Positions 35,826-44,474 of a DNA stretch of 64,000 bases are shown here, piece after piece. The notes beneath the pieces are model-generated. The model was given only the letters and a program-made list of their open reading frames with translations, had not been told where the DNA came from and did no database searches. The position numbers were made by a program, and so were the translations under genes. The DNA comes from Lelliottia wanjuensis (GTDB lineage Bacteria > Pseudomonadota > Gammaproteobacteria > Enterobacterales > Enterobacteriaceae), in assembly GCF_030238365.1 (NCBI RefSeq), contig NZ_JASSOT010000063.1:124001-188000 (forward strand), read 5' to 3'. Position 1 is the first letter of the stretch; each line of letters opens with the position of its first letter.

Positions 35826-37585
35826 TACGTCACCCTGATTTTGCAACTCGTCGCCGTGAACGGCGTGCGAGAGAATGAGCGAAAGCGGAAAGCGATATCT
35901 TTTGCCACGTAACCCACGTTCGGCAGTAACACGCGCTCCGTGTAGCGCTGCGGGCCATCGCTGATTACCTGCACCTCATAAGGGAATATTGCCCCGTCGG
36001 TGGTGGCGGAGATCGCCAGGTGCTCAATGCTTTGGGCGGTGCCGCTGGCGGTATTCAGCTCCAGATCGGCCAGCACTGCGCCGGGTGCTGAAAACATCGG
36101 GGTATAGAGAATATGGGACTGTGGTTCACCGTACTGCGCCGCCGTGGATTCATCCAGCCAGCCCAACTGGCCGTGACGAATATCCCCACAGGTGATGCGC
36201 GCCATTTCCAGCGCAAAATCTGTGGCGATATGGGGCTTCATGTCCGGGCCGCTGGTCAGATTGCACCAGTTTTTACTGGTCAGGTCATAGCACCAGGCAA
36301 GCGAACCGGCCCGCACAATGATTAGCTGATGAATACCGACGCCCACTGCCTCGACAACGCCCTTTGCCAGATCGTCCGGCCTGAGCTTTTGCAGTTCTCT
36401 GGATATTTCGGGGGAAGCAATTTCTGTGGCGCGCCCGTCACCCAGCAGATACACGGAAACCTTCCCCCCTGCCGGATTGCTGATGACCGCAAATTTTTCA
36501 CCTACAAGCGCCTTGCAGTGAACACCCGCAATCCCCACTGGAATAAGCGCGGCGCGCTGGCTTTTGTAAATGGGCTTCGTGGTATCGCTGGAGCCGGTCA
36601 GTGTGAAAAATTCAGTCGATACTGTGCCGAAAACAACGATATCGCCATTCAGCGCAGCGATACCCACGGCAGGATCGGGGAATGCTTCTGCCGTCATAAA
36701 CGGTCGATAGCGATCGGGGTGTGTCTCGTCGTCAATGTCCGTCACGCCGAATGTGTTTGTACCAGCTTTAATCCACGCATAGCGGCTGTTTGCGTGACAG
36801 ATATCAGCAACGGTGCCCAGGTCGTATTGCGCGTAGAGAATGTCCGAAGGCTCAACAACCTGAGTCCATACAAAGGCTGTGTTGTCATTGCCGTCAGCGC
36901 CGTTCGCGTTGAACGTATATCCAACGGTTAACGTGGTGCCGGAAATATCGAAGCCAGAAACAAAAACATCAGTGAGGTAAGGCGTTCCTGCTGCGGGTAC
37001 ATCCTGATTGAATGTTTTCTGGATTTTATCAACTTCCAGCACTGCACCTGTCGCGCCGGACGTGGTTGCCGGAGTCAGCGTCAGAATGAGCCGCCCTTTG
37101 TCCGTCATTGTTTCGGTCAGGGGCAAGGAGCCATCAAAACCGCTGCCTTTATTGCCGCTCACCAGAATGACTGTTGAACCCGGAAAATATTTCGCGGGCG
37201 GCCAGTTATCGAGCATAAACGTTGTGCCATCGTTTTTGCGGATCGTCATCAGGCCGCCTGCTGCGACAGCAACTGATTTATCACTCCCCGCCATGCTTAC
37301 GCGGTCCTCTCCATCCACATCGGCGATTTCAACGCTCGCCTGATAAAGCTTTTTTCCACATACCCGGTAGACCAGACTATCAAACGGATTTGCCAGCACC
37401 CCGCGTGACGCGCCGTCCACGTCTGCAAGTTTCACCACGCCAGGAAAGCTGCGCATGTAGCCGCCTTCCGTAACGATTTTAGGCGGCACGGTCAGCATAT
37501 TGACGGGGAACAGATTCACGTAATCGGAAATCAGCGGGTTTTTGCCTGTGCCCTTCATGAGCGGCAGTGTTGTTGTTTTATCCAC
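35825..37585 (-). CDS. P22 gp10-like tail hub / DNA stabilisation protein
   Basis: A 586-residue beta-rich protein with YVNLFPVNML near residue 22 and GGYMRSFPGVVKLADVDG, the signatures of the gp10 packaged-DNA stabilisation family (P22 gp10 has 472 residues). It forms the hexameric hub below gp4 that plugs the portal and carries the tailspikes. About 110 extra residues lie in the region 130-250, where an Ig-like or insertion domain (TLTPATTSGATGAVLEVDK) may sit. It overlaps the gp4-like gene by 8 bases. Confidence 0.86.
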   Translation of the reverse strand: MDKTTTLPLMKGTGKNPLISDYVNLFPVNMLTVPPKIVTEGGYMRSFPGVVKLADVDGASRGVLANPFDSLVYRVCGKKLYQASVEIADVDGEDRVSMAGSDKSVAVAAGGLMTIRKNDGTTFMLDNWPPAKYFPGSTVILVSGNKGSGFDGSLPLTETMTDKGRLILTLTPATTSGATGAVLEVDKIQKTFNQDVPAAGTPYLTDVFVSGFDISGTTLTVGYTFNANGADGNDNTAFVWTQVVEPSDILYAQYDLGTVADICHANSRYAWIKAGTNTFGVTDIDDETHPDRYRPFMTAEAFPDPAVGIAALNGDIVVFGTVSTEFFTLTGSSDTTKPIYKSQRAALIPVGIAGVHCKALVGEKFAVISNPAGGKVSVYLLGDGRATEIASPEISRELQKLRPDDLAKGVVEAVGVGIHQLIIVRAGSLAWCYDLTSKNWCNLTSGPDMKPHIATDFALEMARITCGDIRHGQLGWLDESTAAQYGEPQSHILYTPMFSAPGAVLADLELNTASGTAQSIEHLAISATTDGAIFPYEVQVISDGPQRYTERVLLPNVGYVAKDIAFRFRSFSRTPFTATSCKIRVT

Positions 37586-38042
37586 GGCGGAAACCTCTTA
37601 CGGGATTTACGGGGTGTGGGTTATTGACTTCCCCGGAATGCATTTCGCCTTCACTGGCCGGTAACGGCAGCGCGGGTTTTAGCGATCGGGATTTGCCAAA
37701 CTTTTTGGCAATTGAGCGCCAGCCCCGGCCCGCTTCCGCAACGGTGGTTGCTGGCGGTTCGCGGTGAAAATCAGGCGCGATCAGAATGGCGAGATTGCAG
37801 GCCACCGGCATTTTCATCCAGAGTTCTAAGCCGGAGTCATGGCGGGACCATGTCTTTACGTCCATATCTTCTGCGAAGTTATAAAGCAGGTCGATTCCGT
37901 CGCTTTGCCAGCGCGCCAGCATCGCTTCAAGGTCTTCAACCGCTTTGCTGTAACTGTCCGGCTCGATACCGGTTAACGCGGTTGAGCGGTCGCCGATTAG
38001 CTTTCTGATCGCAAGGTCTACAATGTCGCCTTTCGTGATCAT
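37578..38042 (-). CDS. P22 gp4-like tail accessory factor
   Basis: A 154-residue protein. ITKGDIVDLAIRKLIGDRST, then VEDLEAMLARWQSDGIDL and PVACNLAILIAPDF are the gp4 family pattern (P22 gp4 has 166 residues). Twelve copies sit under the portal ring and begin portal closure. P22 gp4 also has some muramidase activity. Position between coat and gp10 agrees. Confidence 0.85.
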   Translation of the reverse strand: MITKGDIVDLAIRKLIGDRSTALTGIEPDSYSKAVEDLEAMLARWQSDGIDLLYNFAEDMDVKTWSRHDSGLELWMKMPVACNLAILIAPDFHREPPATTVAEAGRGWRSIAKKFGKSRSLKPALPLPASEGEMHSGEVNNPHPVNPVRGFRRG

Positions 38043-38047
38043 AATGA

Positions 38048-38440
38048 TTACGCCTTAGAGTTTTTCTTCTGGTCTTTGGTTGCGCCGTCAGAATCCGTTA
38101 ACGGCGCGTCACTCTTTACCCGCGCTGCGGAGAGTTGCGCCCGCGTCTGCTCAAGCAACTGCTGTAGGCCGTTAATTTCGCCCTGGGATTCAAGCAGCTG
38201 CTGTTTAAGCTGCGCTTGCTGGCCCTGTTCATTGATGACTTGTTGCTTCAGCTGCGCTATCTCATTCACCAGTGCCGAAGGGTCGCCGGTTGTGTCTTCT
38301 GGCGGCGCATACGGTTCAACGTGATCAACTGATTCGACAAAGCCCAGTCCATAAAAAACATGGCAGTCATCTACATGGATAACCGCTGCGACAAAACCCG
38401 CCTCATTTTTGGCGTGATGGAAAACCGTCATTCGTGACAT
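38048..38440 (-). CDS. Hypothetical virion protein with coiled coil (130 aa)
   Basis: The first 55 residues look globular and beta-rich (SRMTVFHHAKNEAGFVAAVI... VESVDHVEPYAPPED). They are followed by a Gln/Leu-rich coiled coil of about 60 residues (NEIAQLKQQVINEQGQQAQL, SQGEINGLQQLLEQTR). Extra gene between coat and gp4 compared with P22. A head-completion or needle-like role is possible but not shown. Confidence 0.68.
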   Translation of the reverse strand: MSRMTVFHHAKNEAGFVAAVIHVDDCHVFYGLGFVESVDHVEPYAPPEDTTGDPSALVNEIAQLKQQVINEQGQQAQLKQQLLESQGEINGLQQLLEQTRAQLSAARVKSDAPLTDSDGATKDQKKNSKA

Positions 38441-38470
38441 TGTTATTTCTCCGTTTACTCGAAAGATAAG

Positions 38471-38488
38471 GGGCCAAAGCCCCTTTAG
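38471..38488 (-). terminator. Hairpin after the coat gene
   Basis: AAAGGGGC / GCCCCTT forms a stem in the short gap after the coat gene on the minus strand. The T-run is weak (CTTATCTTT), so it may attenuate rather than stop transcription. Confidence 0.5.
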
Positions 38489-38494
38489 GTGGGT

Positions 38495-39781
38495 TTAAGC
38501 TGCGGTACCGCCAGCCAGCTGACCGCCTTCCATCGGGTTGAAGCAGGCAAACGCCGGAAGCAGGTCAAAACGCATGAACTGGTTATTTTTGGTGCCGTCA
38601 GACCACTTGTGCGCACGGATTGACAACCCTTCCCAGTTCACGATTGATGAGTCAATGCTGTGCAGCTTAGGCAGCTTGATCGTCGCCAGCCCCATAAACG
38701 AATCGGTGTAGAAGAGAGACGGCTTGATAAGCTTGTTTTTCGCGCCACGCACCATAACTGCATCACCAGCAGCCACGGTCTGAGCAACAGTGTTGTACTG
38801 CGGCAGGGCAGCGTCATAAATCGGCACACCGGAGCAGGTGACGGTGACATTGCCATTGGCGTCGCTGTTGGCATCAGCCATAACGGTACAGGTAAAGGCG
38901 ATGATGTCGCCGCTGTCACCGATGATTGACTGTTTATTCATCTGGTTAACCCAGGCGGTAGCGCTAAAGACAAGCTGATCGCCAGCTTTCAGGAAACCAT
39001 TCACGCTGGCCGTTGCGCCGGTCAGCGGAACAGAGAACTGATAAGTGTCTTTGACTGAGGTGTAGTCGATCGTCGGCGCAGTTTTAACGGTCAGCGTTGC
39101 CACGCCTGCGGCTTGCCCGGCAGTGCGGGTTGCCAGTGAGTTAGTGCTAAAGACTGCATCCAGACCGGCGAAGTTGCGCGGAATCTGTGCCTTTTCCCAT
39201 GCGTTGCGGTTCAGATCGCCATTTGCCAGCGCAATCTGTTTACCGGCCAGCGCAGAAATAGCCCACGGTGACAGAGCGGCATATTTGGTGCCGGGTTGCC
39301 CCATATCCGCAAATAATGCCCCCGCACGGCTAACCTCATCCCATTCTTTGATGCCGGAACCGGCATTACCGATGGATAGCGCGCCGTTCGCCAGCATGAA
39401 GTTAGCAACGCGCGTTTCCAGTTCAGTCGCCATTGTGCGGGCGATCGGCTTAAGGATTTTATCTAGTTGGTTGAGTTCAAGCGCCTGTTCCAACTGGGAC
39501 CAGCTGACATAGACAGTAATGTAATCATCCACTTTCGCCGTGGCGGTTGCTGCGACCAGTGCGCTAGGGTCCTTTCCTGTCAGGTCGCCCGTTTTGGTTT
39601 TTTCAGTCTTGAACTGATGCGGGCGCTTGATCTGAATGCTGTCGCCGGTGGTATTGTCGATTTTGTTGGCGATGATCTGACGATCAATTGTTTTAGTCAG
39701 TACCAGATCACTGGCGAACTCTGGAAGGAACTTCTGAAGCACCTTCTGGCTGACGTTTTTGCTCATGTTATTTCCGGCCAT
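38495..39781 (-). CDS. P22-family major coat protein (gp5-like)
   Basis: A 428-residue protein, about the length of P22 coat (430). The start (VLQKFLPEFASDLVLTKTID), GDSIQIKRPHQFKTEK, ELETRVANFMLANGAL and the middle block AWVNQMNKQSIIGDSGDIIAF correspond to the HK97-fold core with the P22 insertion domain. The C-terminal SIRAHKWSDGTKNNQFMRFD also fits. It builds the T=7 procapsid around the scaffold encoded just upstream. Confidence 0.86.
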   Translation of the reverse strand: MAGNNMSKNVSQKVLQKFLPEFASDLVLTKTIDRQIIANKIDNTTGDSIQIKRPHQFKTEKTKTGDLTGKDPSALVAATATAKVDDYITVYVSWSQLEQALELNQLDKILKPIARTMATELETRVANFMLANGALSIGNAGSGIKEWDEVSRAGALFADMGQPGTKYAALSPWAISALAGKQIALANGDLNRNAWEKAQIPRNFAGLDAVFSTNSLATRTAGQAAGVATLTVKTAPTIDYTSVKDTYQFSVPLTGATASVNGFLKAGDQLVFSATAWVNQMNKQSIIGDSGDIIAFTCTVMADANSDANGNVTVTCSGVPIYDAALPQYNTVAQTVAAGDAVMVRGAKNKLIKPSLFYTDSFMGLATIKLPKLHSIDSSIVNWEGLSIRAHKWSDGTKNNQFMRFDLLPAFACFNPMEGGQLAGGTAA

Positions 39782-39874
39782 AGTGGCTTTACTCCTTGTT
39801 AATGACGTGCAGAACCCGCCCGCGTTATGCCGGTGAAGGTCTTTTTGTCAGTGGTTTAATGATTGCGGTGGGTG

Positions 39875-40810
39875 TTACTCAAACTGTGCGGAAGAGAATT
39901 CTTTTGGCAGGCCGTTACCCTTCGGATTCGAACCCTGTGAGCCTCTCACCTGTGGCTCTCTGTTAACTGGTGGTTTTTCCCCTTTCGGCGCGAGGCGTGA
40001 TTTTTTGCTGATATCAGCCAGCATCATGCCCAGGCGGATCGGGTTGGTTTCGGCGGTCAGCTTTTCGCGCAGCTCAGGACTTTTGTACAGCGCGTAAACC
40101 ACCATTTCTGGATTTTCCAGACCGGCGCACATGATTGCGGCCTGATGCATCTGCGGAAGGTTTTGGGCCAGCATGACATCAGCATGGTCAATGTCAGGTA
40201 GTGTGGCTTTGATGGCTGCGCGGCGCGCGTCGTAGTTTTGTACGTTGGTTTCGTAAATCGCCCTTTCTTGCTGACGGCGCTGCTCCTGCTTGTGGTTCTC
40301 AGCCTCCTGTGCGGCCTCGCGCTTTCCGGCTTCAATACCGTAGGCTTTCATTGCAGCGGCATATTTATCCGGGTCGCCATCAATGCCAGCATCATAAAAG
40401 CCAGGCTCCTTCAGTGGCTCTGTAGGCTCAGTTTCTGCCGAAGGTTGCTTTGACAACTTCTGTTGCAGCTCCAGAATCTGAAGGCGCTGCGCCTTTTCTG
40501 TTTCCGTTTCTGTGGGGGTATTTTCTGGATCAAACGGCTTATCGTCGTAGATGAAAATGCCGTCTTTTTCTTCCTCTCCAGAGTTAGCACCATCGCCAGC
40601 ATCAGAGTCGTCGTCATTGCTGTCGTCGGCGCTGTCGCTATCATTGTTGGTGCTGCCATCCCCGGCACCGCTATTATCGTCGTCACCCCCCTCTTCTGAC
40701 TCAATTTCCATAGAGTCAAAGTCATTACCACCCGGATCGTGCGGCACAAAATCAGGATCAGCTACGGTGGTGGTTTCGGTATTGGTGGTTTCAGTATTTG
40801 GCTGCGGCAT
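39875..40810 (-). CDS. Scaffolding protein (gp8-like)
   Basis: A 311-residue, highly charged protein, close to P22 gp8 (303 residues). An acidic Asp/Ser/Asn-rich tract (about residues 30-85) precedes coiled coils (AAQEAENHKQEQRRQQERAI) and a C-terminal helix-loop-helix region rich in Lys/Arg (DISKKSRLAPKGEKPPVNRE), the part that binds coat in P22. It starts in a TAATG-type overlap with the portal gene. Confidence 0.82.
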   Translation of the reverse strand: MPQPNTETTNTETTTVADPDFVPHDPGGNDFDSMEIESEEGGDDDNSGAGDGSTNNDSDSADDSNDDDSDAGDGANSGEEEKDGIFIYDDKPFDPENTPTETETEKAQRLQILELQQKLSKQPSAETEPTEPLKEPGFYDAGIDGDPDKYAAAMKAYGIEAGKREAAQEAENHKQEQRRQQERAIYETNVQNYDARRAAIKATLPDIDHADVMLAQNLPQMHQAAIMCAGLENPEMVVYALYKSPELREKLTAETNPIRLGMMLADISKKSRLAPKGEKPPVNREPQVRGSQGSNPKGNGLPKEFSSAQFE

Positions 40811-42954
40811 TAGCGCATCTCCTGTGAAGTGGTTGACTGGACACGCGCAGCCATGTCGGCGGCGAGGTTGTCCGTAACGGATTGAAGAACATTCATAGCG
40901 CTGTCGATGGATTTAGCGTCGGCACCCTTTACGTAGTTGTAGGCTTGCGCCTCTTTCACCCAGGTATCAGTAATGGTGTCGAGAACCTTCGCTTTAGCGT
41001 TCAGTTCATCCGCAACACTGCTGCGGGCCTTCGCTACAGCCTGAATCATCTGGGTTTTCGCCAGCAACGCTTGCGGGCTGTTCTGTGCGGCCTGCGCCTG
41101 CTGTTGCTGTGCAGCCTGAATCTCCTGCGCTTCCTGTGGCGTTTTCGGCGGCACGATGCCAGAGAGCAACATCTGCTTCTGGTTGAACTCTTTCAGCGGC
41201 TCCATGCCCGGCGCGTAAACGTTTTGAATCAGCATCGCGTAAAGCACGTTGTAATACGGGTTTTGCTCTGGCGTGGTTTTCAGCAGCTCTACCAGCATGG
41301 CAACAGTTGCCTGACGCTGAGTCACGAACGACGGGCCAACGTCGATCGCCACATCGTATTTACCAGTGGTCAGGTCGTTGATTGCGGTGATCTGTCCGGA
41401 CTCACGGTCCATAACCTGCACGGAAAGGTGCGTGATTTCGTCGCTACCGTCCGGGCGCTTAATGCGTACTTCCTGTTCTGATCCGTATACCTCGCGCCCC
41501 ATAGACAGCCAGATTTTCGCCATATGACGTTCGGCGATCGCCATATTGTCCATATAGCCGTAAGACTGCATGTCCGTGCGGGTCATGAAGCTGGCAACAG
41601 TCTCGCTTGCAACGTTGCCTGGAACTTCCTGATTGGACTGCCCCGAAGCGGCGGTGGACGTAATATCGCCGTCTGATACTTCCAGCAACTGTGTAATAGC
41701 CTGAGGTACCTGAACGGGAGGAAGTGTGCCCAGTAGGCCGGGGCGATAGCTCGCGCGGTTTGTGCCCTCCACGTCATCCGGAATCGCCAGGCGAACATAT
41801 GCCGCATCGTCAGAAAGCGCGTTTGCCCAGTCGTTTTCGTAGCCAAGCACCTCACCATCATTGACGATCGGAATAGCGCGCCCGCCAAACTGCGCCGTTT
41901 TTGCAATGGCTGACACGCTGTAGTTATACAGGCGCTGGCTATCCATTGAGGGTTGAACGTGGCCGGTGATGTATTCGACGTTGTCCAGATAGTTGCGCTG
42001 GCCGTACACCGGTACCAGCGGGATATAACTGCCGGGCAGGCGCACGGCCTTTTCAAGAACGCGATCGCCACTGATGACGCTGCAATACACCCGCCAGACC
42101 TTTTTTGTTTTCTCGTCAATCTGCCGGTAGCCGACGGCTGCCAGCTCGTCTTCAATGGCGGCGATCTGCTCTTCGTCGTAAACCGCCCGATGACCGGTCA
42201 GCGGATTGACATACGCCACAAATTTAACGTTTTCGCGGCGGCGCTCGTAATACTGCGCCACGCTGATTACGTTGCCGTTCGTCCAGTTGTAATCATAATT
42301 GCGGCCACCATCCAGCGTCTGCGGCATGGAGTCCGCGTCGCCTTCAGTGTCATCACCTTTATTGCCGTATTCCTGCTTAAACTTCGCAGGGGTCATGGCG
42401 TGCATCACAAAGGCCCAGTTCGCGTCGCTTTTGTCCTGGCGCTTACTGTCCGTATCAAACCAGACTGTTGCAGTGGCGTCATAAATGGGATCAAAGACAA
42501 TCTGCGGCGGTAGGTCGTCGCCTTCTTCATCGTCAGTCAGCGTGCTGAGGCGGTAGCAGCCAAAGCCAGCGGAAAGCGCTTCGGTAAAGGCGTTGTTTTT
42601 GGCCTCTGTGGCCGCGCTGTCCTCGGAGTCGGCCAACATTTTGCCGTTCAGCTTGTCGGCAAGATCTTCGCTGGCCTGACTGCTGCCGGGGCGAAACTTC
42701 GCGGCAATGCGGCTGTTTTTGTACTCGTTGACGATCCGCAGAACTTCGGCGCGGACTTTGTTGATTTCGAACTTCGGAAAGCGCTTCGCCATTTCTGCGT
42801 AATCGCTGCCGCCCTGTGTCTTCCCTTCATACTGCGCGCCGGGAACAAAGCAGAAACGGCCAGCGGCGTGGCAGTCCTCGCGCACGTCTTTCGACAGTGA
42901 CCAGGACGCGTCGAAGCGCGCCAGCGCTGTAGCGTGAAATTTATCTTCATCCAT
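40810..42954 (-). CDS. P22-family portal protein (gp1-like)
   Basis: A 714-residue protein, near P22 gp1 (725). The start HATALARFDASWSLSKDVRE, then FVPGAQYEGKTQGGSDYAEM, YKNSRIAAKFRPG and FDTDSKRQDKSDANWAFVMH are the family pattern. The Gln/Ala-rich C terminus (QEAQEIQAAQQQQAQAAQNS onward) corresponds to the long barrel of P22-type portals. Twelve copies form the DNA entry channel for the terminase encoded upstream. Confidence 0.9.
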   Translation of the reverse strand: MDEDKFHATALARFDASWSLSKDVREDCHAAGRFCFVPGAQYEGKTQGGSDYAEMAKRFPKFEINKVRAEVLRIVNEYKNSRIAAKFRPGSSQASEDLADKLNGKMLADSEDSAATEAKNNAFTEALSAGFGCYRLSTLTDDEEGDDLPPQIVFDPIYDATATVWFDTDSKRQDKSDANWAFVMHAMTPAKFKQEYGNKGDDTEGDADSMPQTLDGGRNYDYNWTNGNVISVAQYYERRRENVKFVAYVNPLTGHRAVYDEEQIAAIEDELAAVGYRQIDEKTKKVWRVYCSVISGDRVLEKAVRLPGSYIPLVPVYGQRNYLDNVEYITGHVQPSMDSQRLYNYSVSAIAKTAQFGGRAIPIVNDGEVLGYENDWANALSDDAAYVRLAIPDDVEGTNRASYRPGLLGTLPPVQVPQAITQLLEVSDGDITSTAASGQSNQEVPGNVASETVASFMTRTDMQSYGYMDNMAIAERHMAKIWLSMGREVYGSEQEVRIKRPDGSDEITHLSVQVMDRESGQITAINDLTTGKYDVAIDVGPSFVTQRQATVAMLVELLKTTPEQNPYYNVLYAMLIQNVYAPGMEPLKEFNQKQMLLSGIVPPKTPQEAQEIQAAQQQQAQAAQNSPQALLAKTQMIQAVAKARSSVADELNAKAKVLDTITDTWVKEAQAYNYVKGADAKSIDSAMNVLQSVTDNLAADMAARVQSTTSQEMR

Positions 42955-42964
42955 CGGGAGTTAC

Positions 42965-44470
42965 TCAGTAGGTTTTCATCGAAGGCGCAGGCTTATGGGC
43001 GCGCTTTTTAATCACTGGCATTGCAAAGGAGAGCGCCAGCGCGTCGTAAAGGTTAGGAGATTTCACACCGCGCGCCTTTGCGTCCTCTTTCGACTCGATC
43101 AGCAGGAGGCCGTTACGGTAGGTGTATTTAAAGGTTGTCAGCTCCGCCTTAAGATTCGGATAAAGCGGCAGAACAGCCGGTGAATCTTCGAGCCACTCTT
43201 TCATACTCCTGGCCATCTGGGCGCGCACGTTGTAATTGCGCCCATCCTGCACTCGCAGAGAAGAGTTAACCGCCACCGTGATTCCGGCAGTCTCCGGGAA
43301 TTCCTGAAGGCGATCGACAATACCCGCACCCAGGCCGATTACATCTACTGCGATCTGTTCAATTTGCACAGGCGAACCCATAACCTCGTCACGTACAAGC
43401 CCGGCCACAACCATCGTGTTTTTGTGCTCAAACTCTTTGAACCAGTACACGACGCGGCCACGGCGCAACATAATCGCCGTTTTGTCATCGCCAAAGCGCG
43501 CAGGGTCAACGGTCAGCAGTAACGGGCCGATCGCCTCAACGTCCGCGATGGTGTTGCGTTGAGCGGCATCAACGGCTGGCCCCGGTATCCAGGCATCATT
43601 GACTGATGCGTCATAGTCAATGTCGATTTCCTGCGCAACGATGATGGGATCAAGCTTCTTGCACTGGTCCTGATACCAGGCCTCGTCTTTGCGCGGATCA
43701 TCCTGCCAGCGAAACGTAAATATCGATGTTTTACCGGAATGCCTGCGCTGATAGAAAGGATTGCCGCTGCCGTTTGGCGTTGAAATATCAATACGACAGT
43801 TTGACGTTTGCGAGAGCGCCGCCTCAATGAGATTAGGCCGCTCATAGAATGCCGATTCGTCTTTAAAATATATCGAGGTACGCGCACCACGCCCGATGTT
43901 ATCACCCGCCTCCCCCACCAGCATTGAACCGTTTGCCGGGTTCTGAATCTTCATGAAGGGCGCGTGCTTTTTCTCGTTCCATCCATGCGGGCGAAACTCA
44001 CGCGGCAACAGGTTAATAAACTGGCGGGCTTTCCAGAAAAGTGACTTTGGATCGCTGCTGCTGTCCACGTATTCCTCTTTACGTGAACCAAAGCCAATGA
44101 CCGTGCCGGGATAAAACAGAAACATATGCACGGCCACCGCCACGCACAGCCAGGAAAGTCCCATATCACGGGATTTCTCTGTAAGCCCGTCCTCTCGCCC
44201 TTTCCAGCGCGCATATAGCCAGTCGATCCATTCTTCCTGCTTAGGGAACAGAATAAACGGGATCGTAGTGGGCAGCCCTAACTCTGCATTACGGGGATCG
44301 AACGTCATTCCCCAGTCATTAATAAACTGCACGGGGTTATCACGATAAAAAACTTTAAGCGCCAGCAGGCTTTCGGGGCTCTCTCTGATGGCCTTTAGTT
44401 TCTGCGCGCGCCAGGCAAACACGGCGGAATAATCGGGACTTCTGAAATTAAATTCAAAGGGTGTTGGCAT
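42965..44470 (-). CDS. Terminase large subunit
   Basis: A 501-residue packaging motor. The ATPase Walker A-like loop is SRDMGLSW near residue 115, and the Walker B / coupling site lies in YFKDESAFYE near 200. The RNase H-like nuclease domain begins at LTVDPARFGDDKTA near 320, with a later Asp in SPNLYDALALSFAM. It is headful-type, as in P22 gp2 (499 residues). It lies 4 bases after the small subunit gene. Confidence 0.93.
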   Translation of the reverse strand: MPTPFEFNFRSPDYSAVFAWRAQKLKAIRESPESLLALKVFYRDNPVQFINDWGMTFDPRNAELGLPTTIPFILFPKQEEWIDWLYARWKGREDGLTEKSRDMGLSWLCVAVAVHMFLFYPGTVIGFGSRKEEYVDSSSDPKSLFWKARQFINLLPREFRPHGWNEKKHAPFMKIQNPANGSMLVGEAGDNIGRGARTSIYFKDESAFYERPNLIEAALSQTSNCRIDISTPNGSGNPFYQRRHSGKTSIFTFRWQDDPRKDEAWYQDQCKKLDPIIVAQEIDIDYDASVNDAWIPGPAVDAAQRNTIADVEAIGPLLLTVDPARFGDDKTAIMLRRGRVVYWFKEFEHKNTMVVAGLVRDEVMGSPVQIEQIAVDVIGLGAGIVDRLQEFPETAGITVAVNSSLRVQDGRNYNVRAQMARSMKEWLEDSPAVLPLYPNLKAELTTFKYTYRNGLLLIESKEDAKARGVKSPNLYDALALSFAMPVIKKRAHKPAPSMKTY

Positions 44471-44474
44471 AATG

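Noticed and set aside
41953-42513. A 186-codon plus-strand frame opposite the portal gene
   Set aside because: Shadow of the portal reading frame; no ribosome site or family.
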